From Nitrospirota bacterium (lineage in GTDB: Bacteria > JACPQY01), in the NCBI GenBank assembly GCA_016180645.1, contig JACPAV010000034.1, forward strand, positions 1 through 57,061: DNA of 57,061 nt, written 5' to 3'. A program made the translations under genes and the position numbers. Below the pieces are notes generated by a model. That model saw only the letters and a program-made list of their open reading frames with translations. It was not told the DNA's origin and did no database searches. Below, one piece after another: positions 26,135 through 34,012 of the stretch; position 1 is the stretch's first letter, and each line of letters opens with the position of its first letter.

Positions 26135-26584
26135 TTATCGGTTTTGGAGTTCCCAGTCGTAAGGGATCTCGGTGGTGGAGGGGTCGAGCCGAACAATTTC
26201 AGCGGGGTCGTGGGGCTCCGTGGCGCAATTGGCCACGAAGGCGGGGGCCGAGCCGACGCCCTTGAAGCCGTTCCAGACGAGCGCCGGAACGCGAACGAGA
26301 ACATGATTCGCCTCCCCCAGGAATAGCTCCATGATTTCACCGCGGGTCGGAGAACCTTCGCGCCCGTCGTAAAGAACGAGCTTGATCGTTCCGGACACAA
26401 CGGCATAGTTCAGGACCATGCGCTTGTGCAAATGCCAGCCCTTGACCACGCCCGGGTAGACCATGGAGAAATAGATCTCGCCGAACTTCTCGAAATGCGG
26501 GGCGTCCGCCCGCAACATGTGCATGATTTTTCCCCGCTCGTCCTGAATCTGGCGCAACGGATGGATCTGCACGCCTTGGATCAT
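26135..26584 (-). CDS. RmlC-like cupin sugar 3,5/5-epimerase (dTDP-4-dehydrorhamnose 3,5-epimerase family)
   Basis: 149 residues, shorter than classical RmlC (about 180). Cupin motifs are FSMVYPGVVKGWHLHKRM (histidines in the active-site position) and ELFLGEANHVLVRVPALVW. The context is CDP-glucose 4,6-dehydratase upstream and an RmlD-RfbH fusion downstream. In the ascarylose pathway an RmlC-like enzyme epimerises C5 of CDP-3,6-dideoxy-4-keto-D-glucose before reduction, and this gene is a good candidate for that step. A dTDP-rhamnose role is less likely because rmlA and rmlB are absent here. Confidence 0.82.
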   Translation of the reverse strand: MIQGVQIHPLRQIQDERGKIMHMLRADAPHFEKFGEIYFSMVYPGVVKGWHLHKRMVLNYAVVSGTIKLVLYDGREGSPTRGEIMELFLGEANHVLVRVPALVWNGFKGVGSAPAFVANCATEPHDPAEIVRLDPSTTEIPYDWELQNR

Positions 26585-26594
26585 CGTTCGCCCC

Positions 26595-27599
26595 TCATAC
26601 AGTCTGCCCGAAGAAACCCCTGTACCATTCGATGGTTTCCCGAAGCCCCTCCTTGAGGCCTATCTTCGCCCTCCAGCCGAGGAGGCGCCGGGCTTTGGCG
26701 GTGCTGAGGTGCTGGGACAGGATTTCGCCAGAGGCGGTATCGAGGATCTTTGGATGAATGTTGTCGGCTCCCATCAAGCGCCCGATTCGGCGCACGAGGG
26801 TCAGCACGGTGACCGGCTCTTCGGAGCTGAAATTGAAGGCTTCGCCTCGAATCTTCGCCTCCGCCAACCCGTCGGCCAACCTCAGGTAGGCGCGCACGAC
26901 GTCCTTGACGTAGGTGTAGTCGCGCACGTACTTCCCGTTGCTTCGGATGACCGGTCTTTCGCCTCCAAGCAGAGATCGGATGGTTCCCGGCACGATGCGG
27001 GACCAGTTCAGGTCGGCCCCTCCATACACGTTGCCGCACCGGGCGATGCCGACGGGCAGCCCATACGTGCGGTGGTAGCACCGGGCGAGCAGGTCGGCGC
27101 AACTTTTCGAGACTTCGTAAGGGAAGAGGCCGTTGAGGGGCATGTCCTCCCGATAGGGCAGCCGGGGGGGGGTTCCGTAGGCCTTGTCACTGGAGGCGAT
27201 GACGATCCGCCGGACGAACCCGGATTGCCGCCGGCAGGCTTCCAGAAGATGGTAGGTGCCGCGGATGTTGGCCTCGAACGTCTGGAGGGGCGATCGGGCG
27301 GCCGTGGTCACAATGGTTTGCGCGGCGAGGTGGAACACCGTGTCCGCATCATGTTTGAGGATGGCCCGTTCGAGGGTTTCCGGGTCCTCCACCGCTCCAT
27401 GGATCACCGAGATCCTTCGGATGTCGCCGCTCCGGAGCAGCTCGGAGTTCGGATCGGCGTCCCGGATGAGCCCGATGACAAAGGATCCGCGGGCCAGCAG
27501 CTCTTTGACCAGCCAGGAGCCGACGATTCCCGTGGCCCCGGTTACCAGAACGCGGCGGGAACTCCACGAGGGCCCCACCCTCTTGCCGTTTGGCTTCAT
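26595..27599 (-). CDS. rfbG: CDP-glucose 4,6-dehydratase-like SDR (RfbG family)
   Basis: 334 residues. The NAD motif GATGIVG is at 21-27, SSDKAYG at 136-142 provides the Ser/Asp/Lys of a sugar 4,6-dehydratase, and YEVSK has Y161 and K165. LAAQTIV, RCGNVYGG and VRDYTYVKDVVRAYL closely match the CDP-glucose 4,6-dehydratase group. This enzyme forms CDP-4-keto-6-deoxyglucose, the substrate of the RfbH domain encoded two genes downstream. The cytidylyltransferase (RfbF) that makes CDP-glucose is not in this window. Short gaps (10 and 16 bases) link it to its neighbours. Confidence 0.88.
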   Translation of the reverse strand: MKPNGKRVGPSWSSRRVLVTGATGIVGSWLVKELLARGSFVIGLIRDADPNSELLRSGDIRRISVIHGAVEDPETLERAILKHDADTVFHLAAQTIVTTAARSPLQTFEANIRGTYHLLEACRRQSGFVRRIVIASSDKAYGTPPRLPYREDMPLNGLFPYEVSKSCADLLARCYHRTYGLPVGIARCGNVYGGADLNWSRIVPGTIRSLLGGERPVIRSNGKYVRDYTYVKDVVRAYLRLADGLAEAKIRGEAFNFSSEEPVTVLTLVRRIGRLMGADNIHPKILDTASGEILSQHLSTAKARRLLGWRAKIGLKEGLRETIEWYRGFFGQTV

Positions 27600-27615
27600 G
27601 TCAATCCTTCCACTT

Positions 27616-28929
27616 TCACGAAAGCGCCGAGGAGATCCTGAACGTGACCGATGCCCATGCCCGGCGGCAGACGTGTTCGACGGTCCACCCGGCCCGCTTC
27701 AGCCATCCCCGGAGCGCTTCGGGGTCCCCCCACCTCTCGGCCTTCCGGAGCAGGGTTGCAGGCCCCTTCAATTCGGGATCGTGTTCGAGGGCCATCGCGG
27801 CATACTCCTTCCATCGGGTCCGACGGGTATCGACCCGCCTGAGTTCCGCTCGGGCCCAGGCGAAATAGTGTTCGGCCATCGACCGGCGAAGGGGGTTCGG
27901 TTGCTCCACCGCGGCCACGGGCGCCGGCCGGCCGTTTTGATGCAGGTCCGCTTCGAGGTGCTCGAACAGCGCGCGGAGTGTCTCGTGCGCTTCGTATTGC
28001 CTCAGCGCCCTCTGGTGGGCCCGGTTCGCCATCTCTTCCCTTTCCTTTTCGTGGGCCAGATAATACCTGATTTTGTCGGCGGCTTCCGCCGGCGATTGGA
28101 ACACGTCCACCTCGCGGCCGACGTCGAAATACTTTCCCAGGAGCGGCATGTCCTCGGTCAGGAGGAATCCGCCGCACATCGGAATCTCAAAGAGGCGGCC
28201 TTTCAGTTGGTGGGGCGCATTCGGATCATTGGGGTTCGACGTGAAGCTGAGATTCACCCGCGTGCGATTGACCGCCCTCACGAACTCCGCCGTGGAGAGA
28301 CCGGGATCCCGGTAGCCCCTCCCGTAGACGAAAACGTCCGCGCCTGCCTTGGCGATGTCCGCCATTGCCCGCTCCCGTTCGCCGTGCAAGGTGCCGACGA
28401 AGCCGGCGTCGTGTTCCTTCGGAACCCCGGGAAGCTTGGAAAAGACGGATCCATTGACGGGAATGATCGGCACCATCAGACGGGCGCGCGCGCCCATCCG
28501 GCGATAGGGTTCGACGACCGACGGCGTATTGGTGACGGCATAGTCGAGGTTGGGCAGCATCCATCGAGATCGGGTTTCGAACAAGACCTCGTCGTCGAAG
28601 AAAAAGCCCAGCACATGGGTCCCGCTCCGTCGGGCGGCCTGGAGGGTGGTGTCCGTCACCAGTCCCGTGAAATCGCACATATGGAGGAGATAGCGGGGCC
28701 GAAAGGTTTCCACCAGATCGAGAATCTCGCGGTTGGCTTGCGAGATTCCCCGTGCATTGGCGCCGGCGTAGATGTCGTACCGGAGGGCGCGGCGGAAGGT
28801 GCGGCACAACGGCTCGTACCAGGTGGCGTCTATGTCCCGGTTGCACGTGAGCTGGATCCCCGGTTCGCCGGCCAGGCCGAGCCCGCGCTGGCTCGTCAGG
28901 GTCACGAGGAGGACCGTGGCGTCAACCAT
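27616..28929 (-). CDS. CgeB-like glycosyltransferase (Glyco_trans_1_2)
   Basis: 437 residues from the ATG at 28929. A longer frame upstream reads through the Wzt gene in another phase and is not credible. The centre and C-terminus match CgeB-type GT-B proteins: AGFVGTLHGERERAM, then VNRTRVNLSF, LKGRLFEIPMCGGFLLTED and REVDVFQSPAEAADKIRYYL. These proteins are common in capsule and O-antigen clusters and presumably transfer a sugar in the cytoplasm before export. The ATG overlaps the end of wzt by 8 bases (ATGGTTGA), so translation is coupled. Donor is unknown. Confidence 0.82.
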   Translation of the reverse strand: MVDATVLLVTLTSQRGLGLAGEPGIQLTCNRDIDATWYEPLCRTFRRALRYDIYAGANARGISQANREILDLVETFRPRYLLHMCDFTGLVTDTTLQAARRSGTHVLGFFFDDEVLFETRSRWMLPNLDYAVTNTPSVVEPYRRMGARARLMVPIIPVNGSVFSKLPGVPKEHDAGFVGTLHGERERAMADIAKAGADVFVYGRGYRDPGLSTAEFVRAVNRTRVNLSFTSNPNDPNAPHQLKGRLFEIPMCGGFLLTEDMPLLGKYFDVGREVDVFQSPAEAADKIRYYLAHEKEREEMANRAHQRALRQYEAHETLRALFEHLEADLHQNGRPAPVAAVEQPNPLRRSMAEHYFAWARAELRRVDTRRTRWKEYAAMALEHDPELKGPATLLRKAERWGDPEALRGWLKRAGWTVEHVCRRAWASVTFRISSALS

Positions 28930-30208
28930 GGTGCGCCAGCTTCCACGTCGATCGTCCGTCCACGATGCCCGTGTTCGTGACCTCCGGGACCCCGCCGTTT
29001 TCCGCGTGGTCCAGCACTTCCAGAGTAATGGCGTCGAGACCGACGATGTTCTGGAGCCAGGAGTGGGCGACATCCGCCCCGATGTGGAGTCCGTACAGCC
29101 CCGGGCGCAGAAAATTGTCCAGGGTGAATTCGATCGTGTAGCGGCCCGGATCCAAGTTCCACAGCTTCCGATCGCCGTCATCGTCCTGGTGGACGGTGAA
29201 AACGTGGGACCCATCCACGGCGCGAATCCCCGCGCCGAAGGCGACATCCTTCAGGGGTTCCAGGGCTTCGATGTCCAGGCCGACCGCGATGGGCTGTTTC
29301 CAGAACAGGCTGAAGCTTCCATTCGCGCTGTTCAGCAACCGGATGCGCCGGATCCTCAATTTACGGACGCCGCGGTGGTGGTCCTCGTCACGGATGGTTT
29401 TTTCGGCCGCGTCCACTTGGTGCATGCTGAGGTACCGGGCCACCACGTCGTTGGCGGGCCCGTCGGCTTTCCGTTCGCCCTGCTCCAGAAGGATCGCCCG
29501 GGGGCAGAGCGCCTTGACGGTGCTCATGCTGTGGCTGACGATCAGGACCGTGCGGCCCTCCGAGGCGACCTGCTCCATCTTGCCCATGCATTTCTTCTGG
29601 AAGACCACGTCTCCCACGGCCAGGACCTCGTCCACCAGCATGATTTCCGGACGGAGGTGCGCGGCCACGGCGAAGGCGAGCCGCACGTACATCCCGCTGG
29701 AGTAGAACTTTACAGGCGTGTCGATGAATTTCTCCACCTCGGCGAACGCCACCATTTCGTCGAACCGCGCGTCAATTTCGGACTTCCTCATGCCGAGGAT
29801 GGCGCCGTTGAGATATACATTTTCACGGCCCGTCAGTTCCGGGTGGAAGCCGGTTCCGACTTCGAGAAGGCTGCCCACCCGGCCCGTGATCCGGGCACGG
29901 CCTTCGGTCGGTTCGGTGATGCGGGAGAGAATCTTGAGGAGGGTGCTCTTGCCGGCGCCGTTTCGCCCGATCACGCCGACCACCTCGCCGGGCTTCACCT
30001 CGAAGGAAACGTTCTTGAGGGCCCAAATTATTTCGTGGCTCGTGGCTCGTGGCTCGTGGCTCGTTGAAGATCGGAGAAGGCGGAAGGGGGATTTTATCTT
30101 GTCCATGAGGACGTCCCGCAGAGCGGTGTAGCCGTACAGGTTCCCCTGGCCGCTCCCGATCCGGTAGAGCTTGCTCAAGCCTTCGACTTGGATGACGGTT
30201 TCGGGCAT
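28922..30208 (-). CDS. wzt: ABC transporter ATP-binding protein Wzt with C-terminal glycan-binding domain
   Basis: 428 residues. Walker A GRNGAGKS is at 81-88, the signature SSGMYVRLAFAVA starts at 170, and Walker B IMLVDEVLAVGD is at 189-200. Residues from about 255 form a Wzt_C-type beta domain (FWKQPIAVGLDIEAL...GLYGLHIGADV) that in O9a/O8-type systems recognises the modified end of the O-polysaccharide. It pairs with the permease encoded 4 bases upstream to export undecaprenyl-linked glycan. Residues about 48-59 (SSTSHEPRATSHE) come from four copies of a 7-bp repeat inside the gene, an insertion relative to the usual Wzt N-terminus. The methyltransferases in the locus would fit end-capping of the chain. 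Confidence 0.92.
   Translation of the reverse strand: MPETVIQVEGLSKLYRIGSGQGNLYGYTALRDVLMDKIKSPFRLLRSSTSHEPRATSHEIIWALKNVSFEVKPGEVVGVIGRNGAGKSTLLKILSRITEPTEGRARITGRVGSLLEVGTGFHPELTGRENVYLNGAILGMRKSEIDARFDEMVAFAEVEKFIDTPVKFYSSGMYVRLAFAVAAHLRPEIMLVDEVLAVGDVVFQKKCMGKMEQVASEGRTVLIVSHSMSTVKALCPRAILLEQGERKADGPANDVVARYLSMHQVDAAEKTIRDEDHHRGVRKLRIRRIRLLNSANGSFSLFWKQPIAVGLDIEALEPLKDVAFGAGIRAVDGSHVFTVHQDDDGDRKLWNLDPGRYTIEFTLDNFLRPGLYGLHIGADVAHSWLQNIVGLDAITLEVLDHAENGGVPEVTNTGIVDGRSTWKLAHHG
30035..30062. repeat. Four tandem copies of a 7-bp repeat (GTGGCTC) inside wzt
   Basis: GTGGCTC is repeated four times without interruption (30035-30062) within the N-terminal coding part of wzt. Because the unit is 7 bases, gain or loss of one copy would shift the reading frame ahead of the Walker A motif and abolish the transporter, so it has the form of a phase-variation tract. 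The present copy number keeps the frame open. Confidence 0.85.
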
Positions 30209-30212
30209 GGCG

Positions 30213-31052
30213 TCAAATCACGTCCGCGAAGGTTCGTTCCATGCGGCGGAAGTACAGCAGACCCCCTGCAAGAACGGCGAGGACGACCGCCGTCGAAACG
30301 GCGATCAATCCGCCCGCCGGATGAGGCGTGCCCAGCAGGGCCCATCGGAAGCCTTCCACCACGCCGGCCATCGGATTGAGGCCGTAAAGCGTTCGCCATT
30401 TTTCCGGCACCAAACTGGCCGGATACACCACGGGCGTGGCGAACATCCAGAACTGGACCAGGAACCCGAGGACGTACCTCACGTCGCGGTACTTCACGTT
30501 CAAGGCGCACAGCCACAGGCCCACGCCCAGCGCGGTCATCATCGCGAGGAGGATGAAGAGAGGCAAGGTCCATACCGCGGCCGTGGGCGCCACCCTGAAA
30601 TAGACCATGAGGAGCAGAAGCATGCCGAAGGCGATGGCCAGATCGACGAGGCCCGACACCACGGACGAAAGGGGAAGGATCAGCCTCGGCACGTAGATCT
30701 TGGTGATGAGATTTTGGTGGCTGACGATGCTCTGGGTGGACTGGCTCAGGGCGTTGGAAAAATAGGTCCAGGGCAGCAGCGCAACGTAGCTGAACACGGG
30801 GTACGGTTGGCCGTCCGAAGGGATTCGCGCGAGCTTGCCGAAGAAGAGACTGAACACCACCATCGTGAAAAAGGGTTGGATGATCGCCCAGGCGGCGCCG
30901 ATCGCGGTCTGCTTGTATCGGACCTTGATGTCCCTCCAGATCAGGAAGTAGAGGAGTTCGCGGTAGTTCCAGATCTCGGCCCAATCCGGAAGCCGCCACC
31001 GGCTCGTCGGGTGGATGTCGATGACGGATCCTGATTCAATCGTTGCGTTCAT
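30213..31052 (-). CDS. wzm: ABC-2 type polysaccharide export permease Wzm
   Basis: 279 residues from the ATG at 31052, which overlaps the regulator's 3' end by 17 bases. An in-frame extension to 31187 is Arg-rich and unlikely. It has six hydrophobic segments in the ABC2_membrane pattern. ELLYFLIWRDIKVRYKQTAI precedes TM1, and LCALNVKYRDVRYVLGF and GLNPMAGVVEGFRWALLG are family hallmarks of Wzm/TagG permeases. It acts in the inner membrane with Wzt to move lipid-linked O-polysaccharide or another surface glycan to the periplasm. Confidence 0.92.
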   Translation of the reverse strand: MNATIESGSVIDIHPTSRWRLPDWAEIWNYRELLYFLIWRDIKVRYKQTAIGAAWAIIQPFFTMVVFSLFFGKLARIPSDGQPYPVFSYVALLPWTYFSNALSQSTQSIVSHQNLITKIYVPRLILPLSSVVSGLVDLAIAFGMLLLLMVYFRVAPTAAVWTLPLFILLAMMTALGVGLWLCALNVKYRDVRYVLGFLVQFWMFATPVVYPASLVPEKWRTLYGLNPMAGVVEGFRWALLGTPHPAGGLIAVSTAVVLAVLAGGLLYFRRMERTFADVI

Positions 31053-31662
31053 GCCGGCTTTGCGCGCCTGCCTCCGGCGAATGCCCGGGTCCGGGCGCCG
31101 GGGGACTGAAAAGGATTTCATGGAGCACCGAGACGCCGATATCGCCGCCGTTCCAGCGACAGTCGAGAATCGCCACCGGAGACCCATCGACCGCCGCCCG
31201 CCGTCCGTTGCCCGTTCGGGCCGATTTCCTTCCGGCCACGCCGTTCCATGACCTCACGCTCTCAAAGGTCACGTCTCCTCGAGACTTGAGCGCATCCTCG
31301 ACGATGTGCACGATATCCCCCTCGCCGACCACGACAAAATGGGATTTCCCCTCGGCCTGCAATCGTTTCAGCAAGGACTCGATTCCCTGCCGCAGGGTCC
31401 GGTACGAGTCCAGGGTTTTCTGGACGTACTGCACGGAGCGCTGCATGACGTGGCGCAGCCCGCGGGGCGTGACGAAGTAGCGGAGCCGCCGTCCATCGAC
31501 GCTCTTGGCCTTGACGAGGCCGATCCGCATGCAACGGCGCAGGATGATGTTCGCGAGGCCGTGGGAAATCCCGCTTTGCCGGGCCAGGGCTCGTTGGGTG
31601 AGGTTGGGGTCCGCGGCCAGGAGTTCCAAAATCCCATAGGCCCTCTCCGGAAGATTGTCCAT
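31036..31662 (-). CDS. Winged-helix MarR-like transcriptional regulator (EPS-associated type)
   Basis: 208 residues. Residues 4-70 form a winged helix-turn-helix (ERAYGILELL, LTQRALARQSGISHGLANIILRR), matching the small MarR-like regulators that head exopolysaccharide clusters. The middle part continues YVQKTLDSYRTL and a region VVVGEGDIVHIVEDAL that could be a ligand or partner domain. The C-terminal 60 residues are poorly conserved-looking. It is the first gene of the roughly 16 kb leftward run. Its start codon lies in a TGTCCA/TGGACA palindrome, so autorepression is likely. Its C-terminal codons overlap the wzm start. Confidence 0.85.
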   Translation of the reverse strand: MDNLPERAYGILELLAADPNLTQRALARQSGISHGLANIILRRCMRIGLVKAKSVDGRRLRYFVTPRGLRHVMQRSVQYVQKTLDSYRTLRQGIESLLKRLQAEGKSHFVVVGEGDIVHIVEDALKSRGDVTFESVRSWNGVAGRKSARTGNGRRAAVDGSPVAILDCRWNGGDIGVSVLHEILFSPPAPGPGHSPEAGAQSRHERND

Positions 31663-31672
31663 TTATTGGACA
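31656..31672. promoter_or_regulatory. Palindrome TGTCCA-N5-TGGACA over the regulator start codon, candidate operator
   Basis: Perfect 6-bp arms at 31656-31661 and 31667-31672 with a 5-base AT spacer. The ATG of the MarR-like gene (minus strand, 31662-31660) is inside it. Winged-helix regulators usually bind such short palindromes, so self-regulation of the operon and perhaps of the divergent gene at 31812 is a reasonable inference. No binding data can be derived from sequence alone. Confidence 0.55.
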
Positions 31673-31811
31673 TTATGGCCGTCGGTGGTCGGCGAGTCAA
31701 GGCCAGGCAGGGACGGTGCGGCCCTTGTCCTACTGCCGGCCAAGGAGGGTCGGCGTTGGAGCACAAGGGGCGTTTGCGACTGTCGAAATGGGGGTGTAAA
31801 TATCATGCGCC

Positions 31812-32735
31812 TTGGAAGCCGTCCGATCCACCGTATCCGTCGTCATTCCCACGCGCTTCCGTCCCGAGGCGCTTCGGAAATGTCTGCTCTCCCTGCTCGG
31901 GCAGACGCAGCGGAAGCGATTGACGGACGTGATGGTGGTGGACGACGGGAGTTCGCCCGCCACGCGCGCTTGCGTGTCCGGCCTCGAGAAAGAATTTGCG
32001 AAGACCGTTCCGGAGTGCCGATTGACATATCTTGCGCAAGATTCTCTCGGGGCGAACGCGGCGCGAAACCTCGGGATTCGGGAGAGCCGGGGCTCCATCG
32101 TTGCGCTCATGGATGACGACGCCGTGGCGCCTGAGACGTGGCTGGAGGAACTGGCCGGCGGATTGGAGAGGGCGGGCGTTGACGCGGCCGGAGGAGCCAT
32201 CCGGTTGCGGGTGGAGGGACCGCTCATCGGAAAGCACCGGGAGGAGGTCAAATCCCTTTTTGCGGAAGTGCTGGAGCCGGCCCGCACGGACGACGGGCGC
32301 GTGGTCCCGGTCACGTGCAACATGGCGGCCCGCCGAAATGTTTTCGACCGCGCGATGTTCGACGAAACCGTGCGCCCGCCCGTAGAGGAAATCGACTGGC
32401 TTGTCCGCGCGCGGGCCGCGTCGGTTTTCCTTCCCGACGCCTGGCTTTGGCACGAGAAATCCCCGGAGGAACTGCGTTTGGCTGCGGCCCTCCGACTGGC
32501 TTGGAAACGGGGAAGCGAGACAGGTTGGTGGAGTCGAGTTCGTCTTCGTCGCCCGCTCTCCCGCCGCTTACGCGAGGCCGGGATGTCCGCGTGGACCGTG
32601 CTGTTCTCGGTGGGTCACGTCGCGCGGCGCCGCTGCGTGGGCGGGCTCCTCACGGCCGCGGGCGAAGCGGCGAGGCTCTTGGCCGTTCTCGGTCTCATCA
32701 ACCGCGGCGTTCGTTCTCCGAGGAGCTGGCGTTGA
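31812..32735 (+). CDS. GT2 family glycosyltransferase
   Basis: 307 residues with TTG start. The GT-A domain begins VSVVIPTRFRPEALRKCL and contains VVDDGSSPATR and the metal motif LMDDDAVAP. A C-terminal hydrophobic stretch after residue 255 (MSAWTVLFSVGHVARRRCVG) may associate with the membrane. It diverges from the regulator gene and is the first of three rightward genes. The stop is followed by 101 bases before the next gene. No better start is present: the only nearby ATG, at 31804, is in another frame. Confidence 0.83.
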   Translation: MEAVRSTVSVVIPTRFRPEALRKCLLSLLGQTQRKRLTDVMVVDDGSSPATRACVSGLEKEFAKTVPECRLTYLAQDSLGANAARNLGIRESRGSIVALMDDDAVAPETWLEELAGGLERAGVDAAGGAIRLRVEGPLIGKHREEVKSLFAEVLEPARTDDGRVVPVTCNMAARRNVFDRAMFDETVRPPVEEIDWLVRARAASVFLPDAWLWHEKSPEELRLAAALRLAWKRGSETGWWSRVRLRRPLSRRLREAGMSAWTVLFSVGHVARRRCVGGLLTAAGEAARLLAVLGLINRGVRSPRSWR

Positions 32736-32836
32736 AGGCGGCGGCGCATCGAGCAGGCCGACCGCAGGGCGCCACGGGGACCGGGCAACCGCGGCTTTAT
32801 CGAATGCCCCGCCGGGAATAGAATCGCGCGCTTGGC

Positions 32837-34012
32837 ATGAATCGCATGGCCACCCCGAAGAAGGGCCGCCGCCTGCTGTTCGTCATCGATCAGCTTTCCG
32901 GCGGCACGGGACGGGTGTTCGTGGATCTTGCCCGGGGACTGGATCGAGCGCGATTCGAACCGCGGCTGGCCGTTGTCCACGGGGACTCGACGCTGCTGGG
33001 TCAGTGGCCGGGCGACCTTCCCGTGCATGCCCTCCGCCGGCCCGGCGAATCCTGGAGGCTCGGGCGATTCCTTGCTTATCGACGGCTTCAAAAGGTTGTG
33101 GAGGAGAATCGGATCGACCTGGTGGTGTCGGCCTTGGAGGTCTCCAACATTTATGCGGCCTTGTTGAGGAGGAGCGGGCGGCGCGCGCGGACCCTTCTTT
33201 CCTACCACACCAATTTGACGGCCTTCCGGCGCTACACGCGCGAGCGATTCAGTTTTTGCGGGCTGCCCATGGAATGGTACATTCGTCACCTGTACGCGTG
33301 GGCGGATGCCGTGGTTTCACCTTCTCGGGGCGGAGCGGAGGATCTGGTCAAGACCTACGGGCTGCCCGCTGGAAAATCGCGCTGGATCCCGAACCCCGTG
33401 GATCTCGGCCGGGTGCGGGAAATGTCCCATGAGCGGATCGAATGGCCGTGGCGGAGGGGGACGACGCCCGTCGTTTCGGTGGCCTCCGTGGGACAGCGGT
33501 GCGTGGACACCAAGGGATACGACGTGCTGGTTCGAGCGTTGGCCGAGTTCCGGGGAATCCGGGCGCCCCGGCTCGCCGTTCTGGGGTCGGGACCGCAGGA
33601 AAAGGCCGTGCGCGCGCTGGCCGCATCGCTCGGCCTGTCCGACCGCGTCTGGTTTGCGGGTAACCTGGAGAATCCCTGGAAATACGCGGCGCAAACGGAT
33701 CTCTTTGTTCTGCCCAGCCGGTGGGAGACCTTCAGCCTCGTCCTGGTGGAGGCCATGGCCTCCGGGTTGCCGGTCCTGGCGGCGGACTGCGACTTCGGTC
33801 CGCGGGAAATCATCGAGCACGGCAAGTCAGGCTGGTTGGTGCCGCCCGATGATCCGCATGCGATGGCGGAGGCGCTTCGCCGGCTCCTGCCGCGGAAGGA
33901 CGTGCTGAGACGGCTCGCCGGAAACGGCAGAAGGAGAGCCGAAGATTTTTCTCTCTCGCGCCGTGTGCCGGAGTATGAGAAACTTTTCCACGAGGTGCTT
34001 TCCACAAGATGA
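32837..34012 (+). CDS. GT4 family glycosyltransferase
   Basis: 391 residues, GT-B fold. The N-terminal domain starts RRLLFVIDQLSGGTGRVFVD with an acceptor-side glycine loop. The donor domain has VSVASVGQRCVDTKGYDVL and the GT4 E-x7-E signature ETFSLVLVEAMASGLPVLAAD. The stop overlaps the start of the membrane protein gene downstream (ATGA), so the two are probably co-translated. It is likely a cytoplasmic transferase acting on undecaprenyl-linked intermediates. The sugar is unknown. Confidence 0.87.
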   Translation: MNRMATPKKGRRLLFVIDQLSGGTGRVFVDLARGLDRARFEPRLAVVHGDSTLLGQWPGDLPVHALRRPGESWRLGRFLAYRRLQKVVEENRIDLVVSALEVSNIYAALLRRSGRRARTLLSYHTNLTAFRRYTRERFSFCGLPMEWYIRHLYAWADAVVSPSRGGAEDLVKTYGLPAGKSRWIPNPVDLGRVREMSHERIEWPWRRGTTPVVSVASVGQRCVDTKGYDVLVRALAEFRGIRAPRLAVLGSGPQEKAVRALAASLGLSDRVWFAGNLENPWKYAAQTDLFVLPSRWETFSLVLVEAMASGLPVLAADCDFGPREIIEHGKSGWLVPPDDPHAMAEALRRLLPRKDVLRRLAGNGRRRAEDFSLSRRVPEYEKLFHEVLSTR

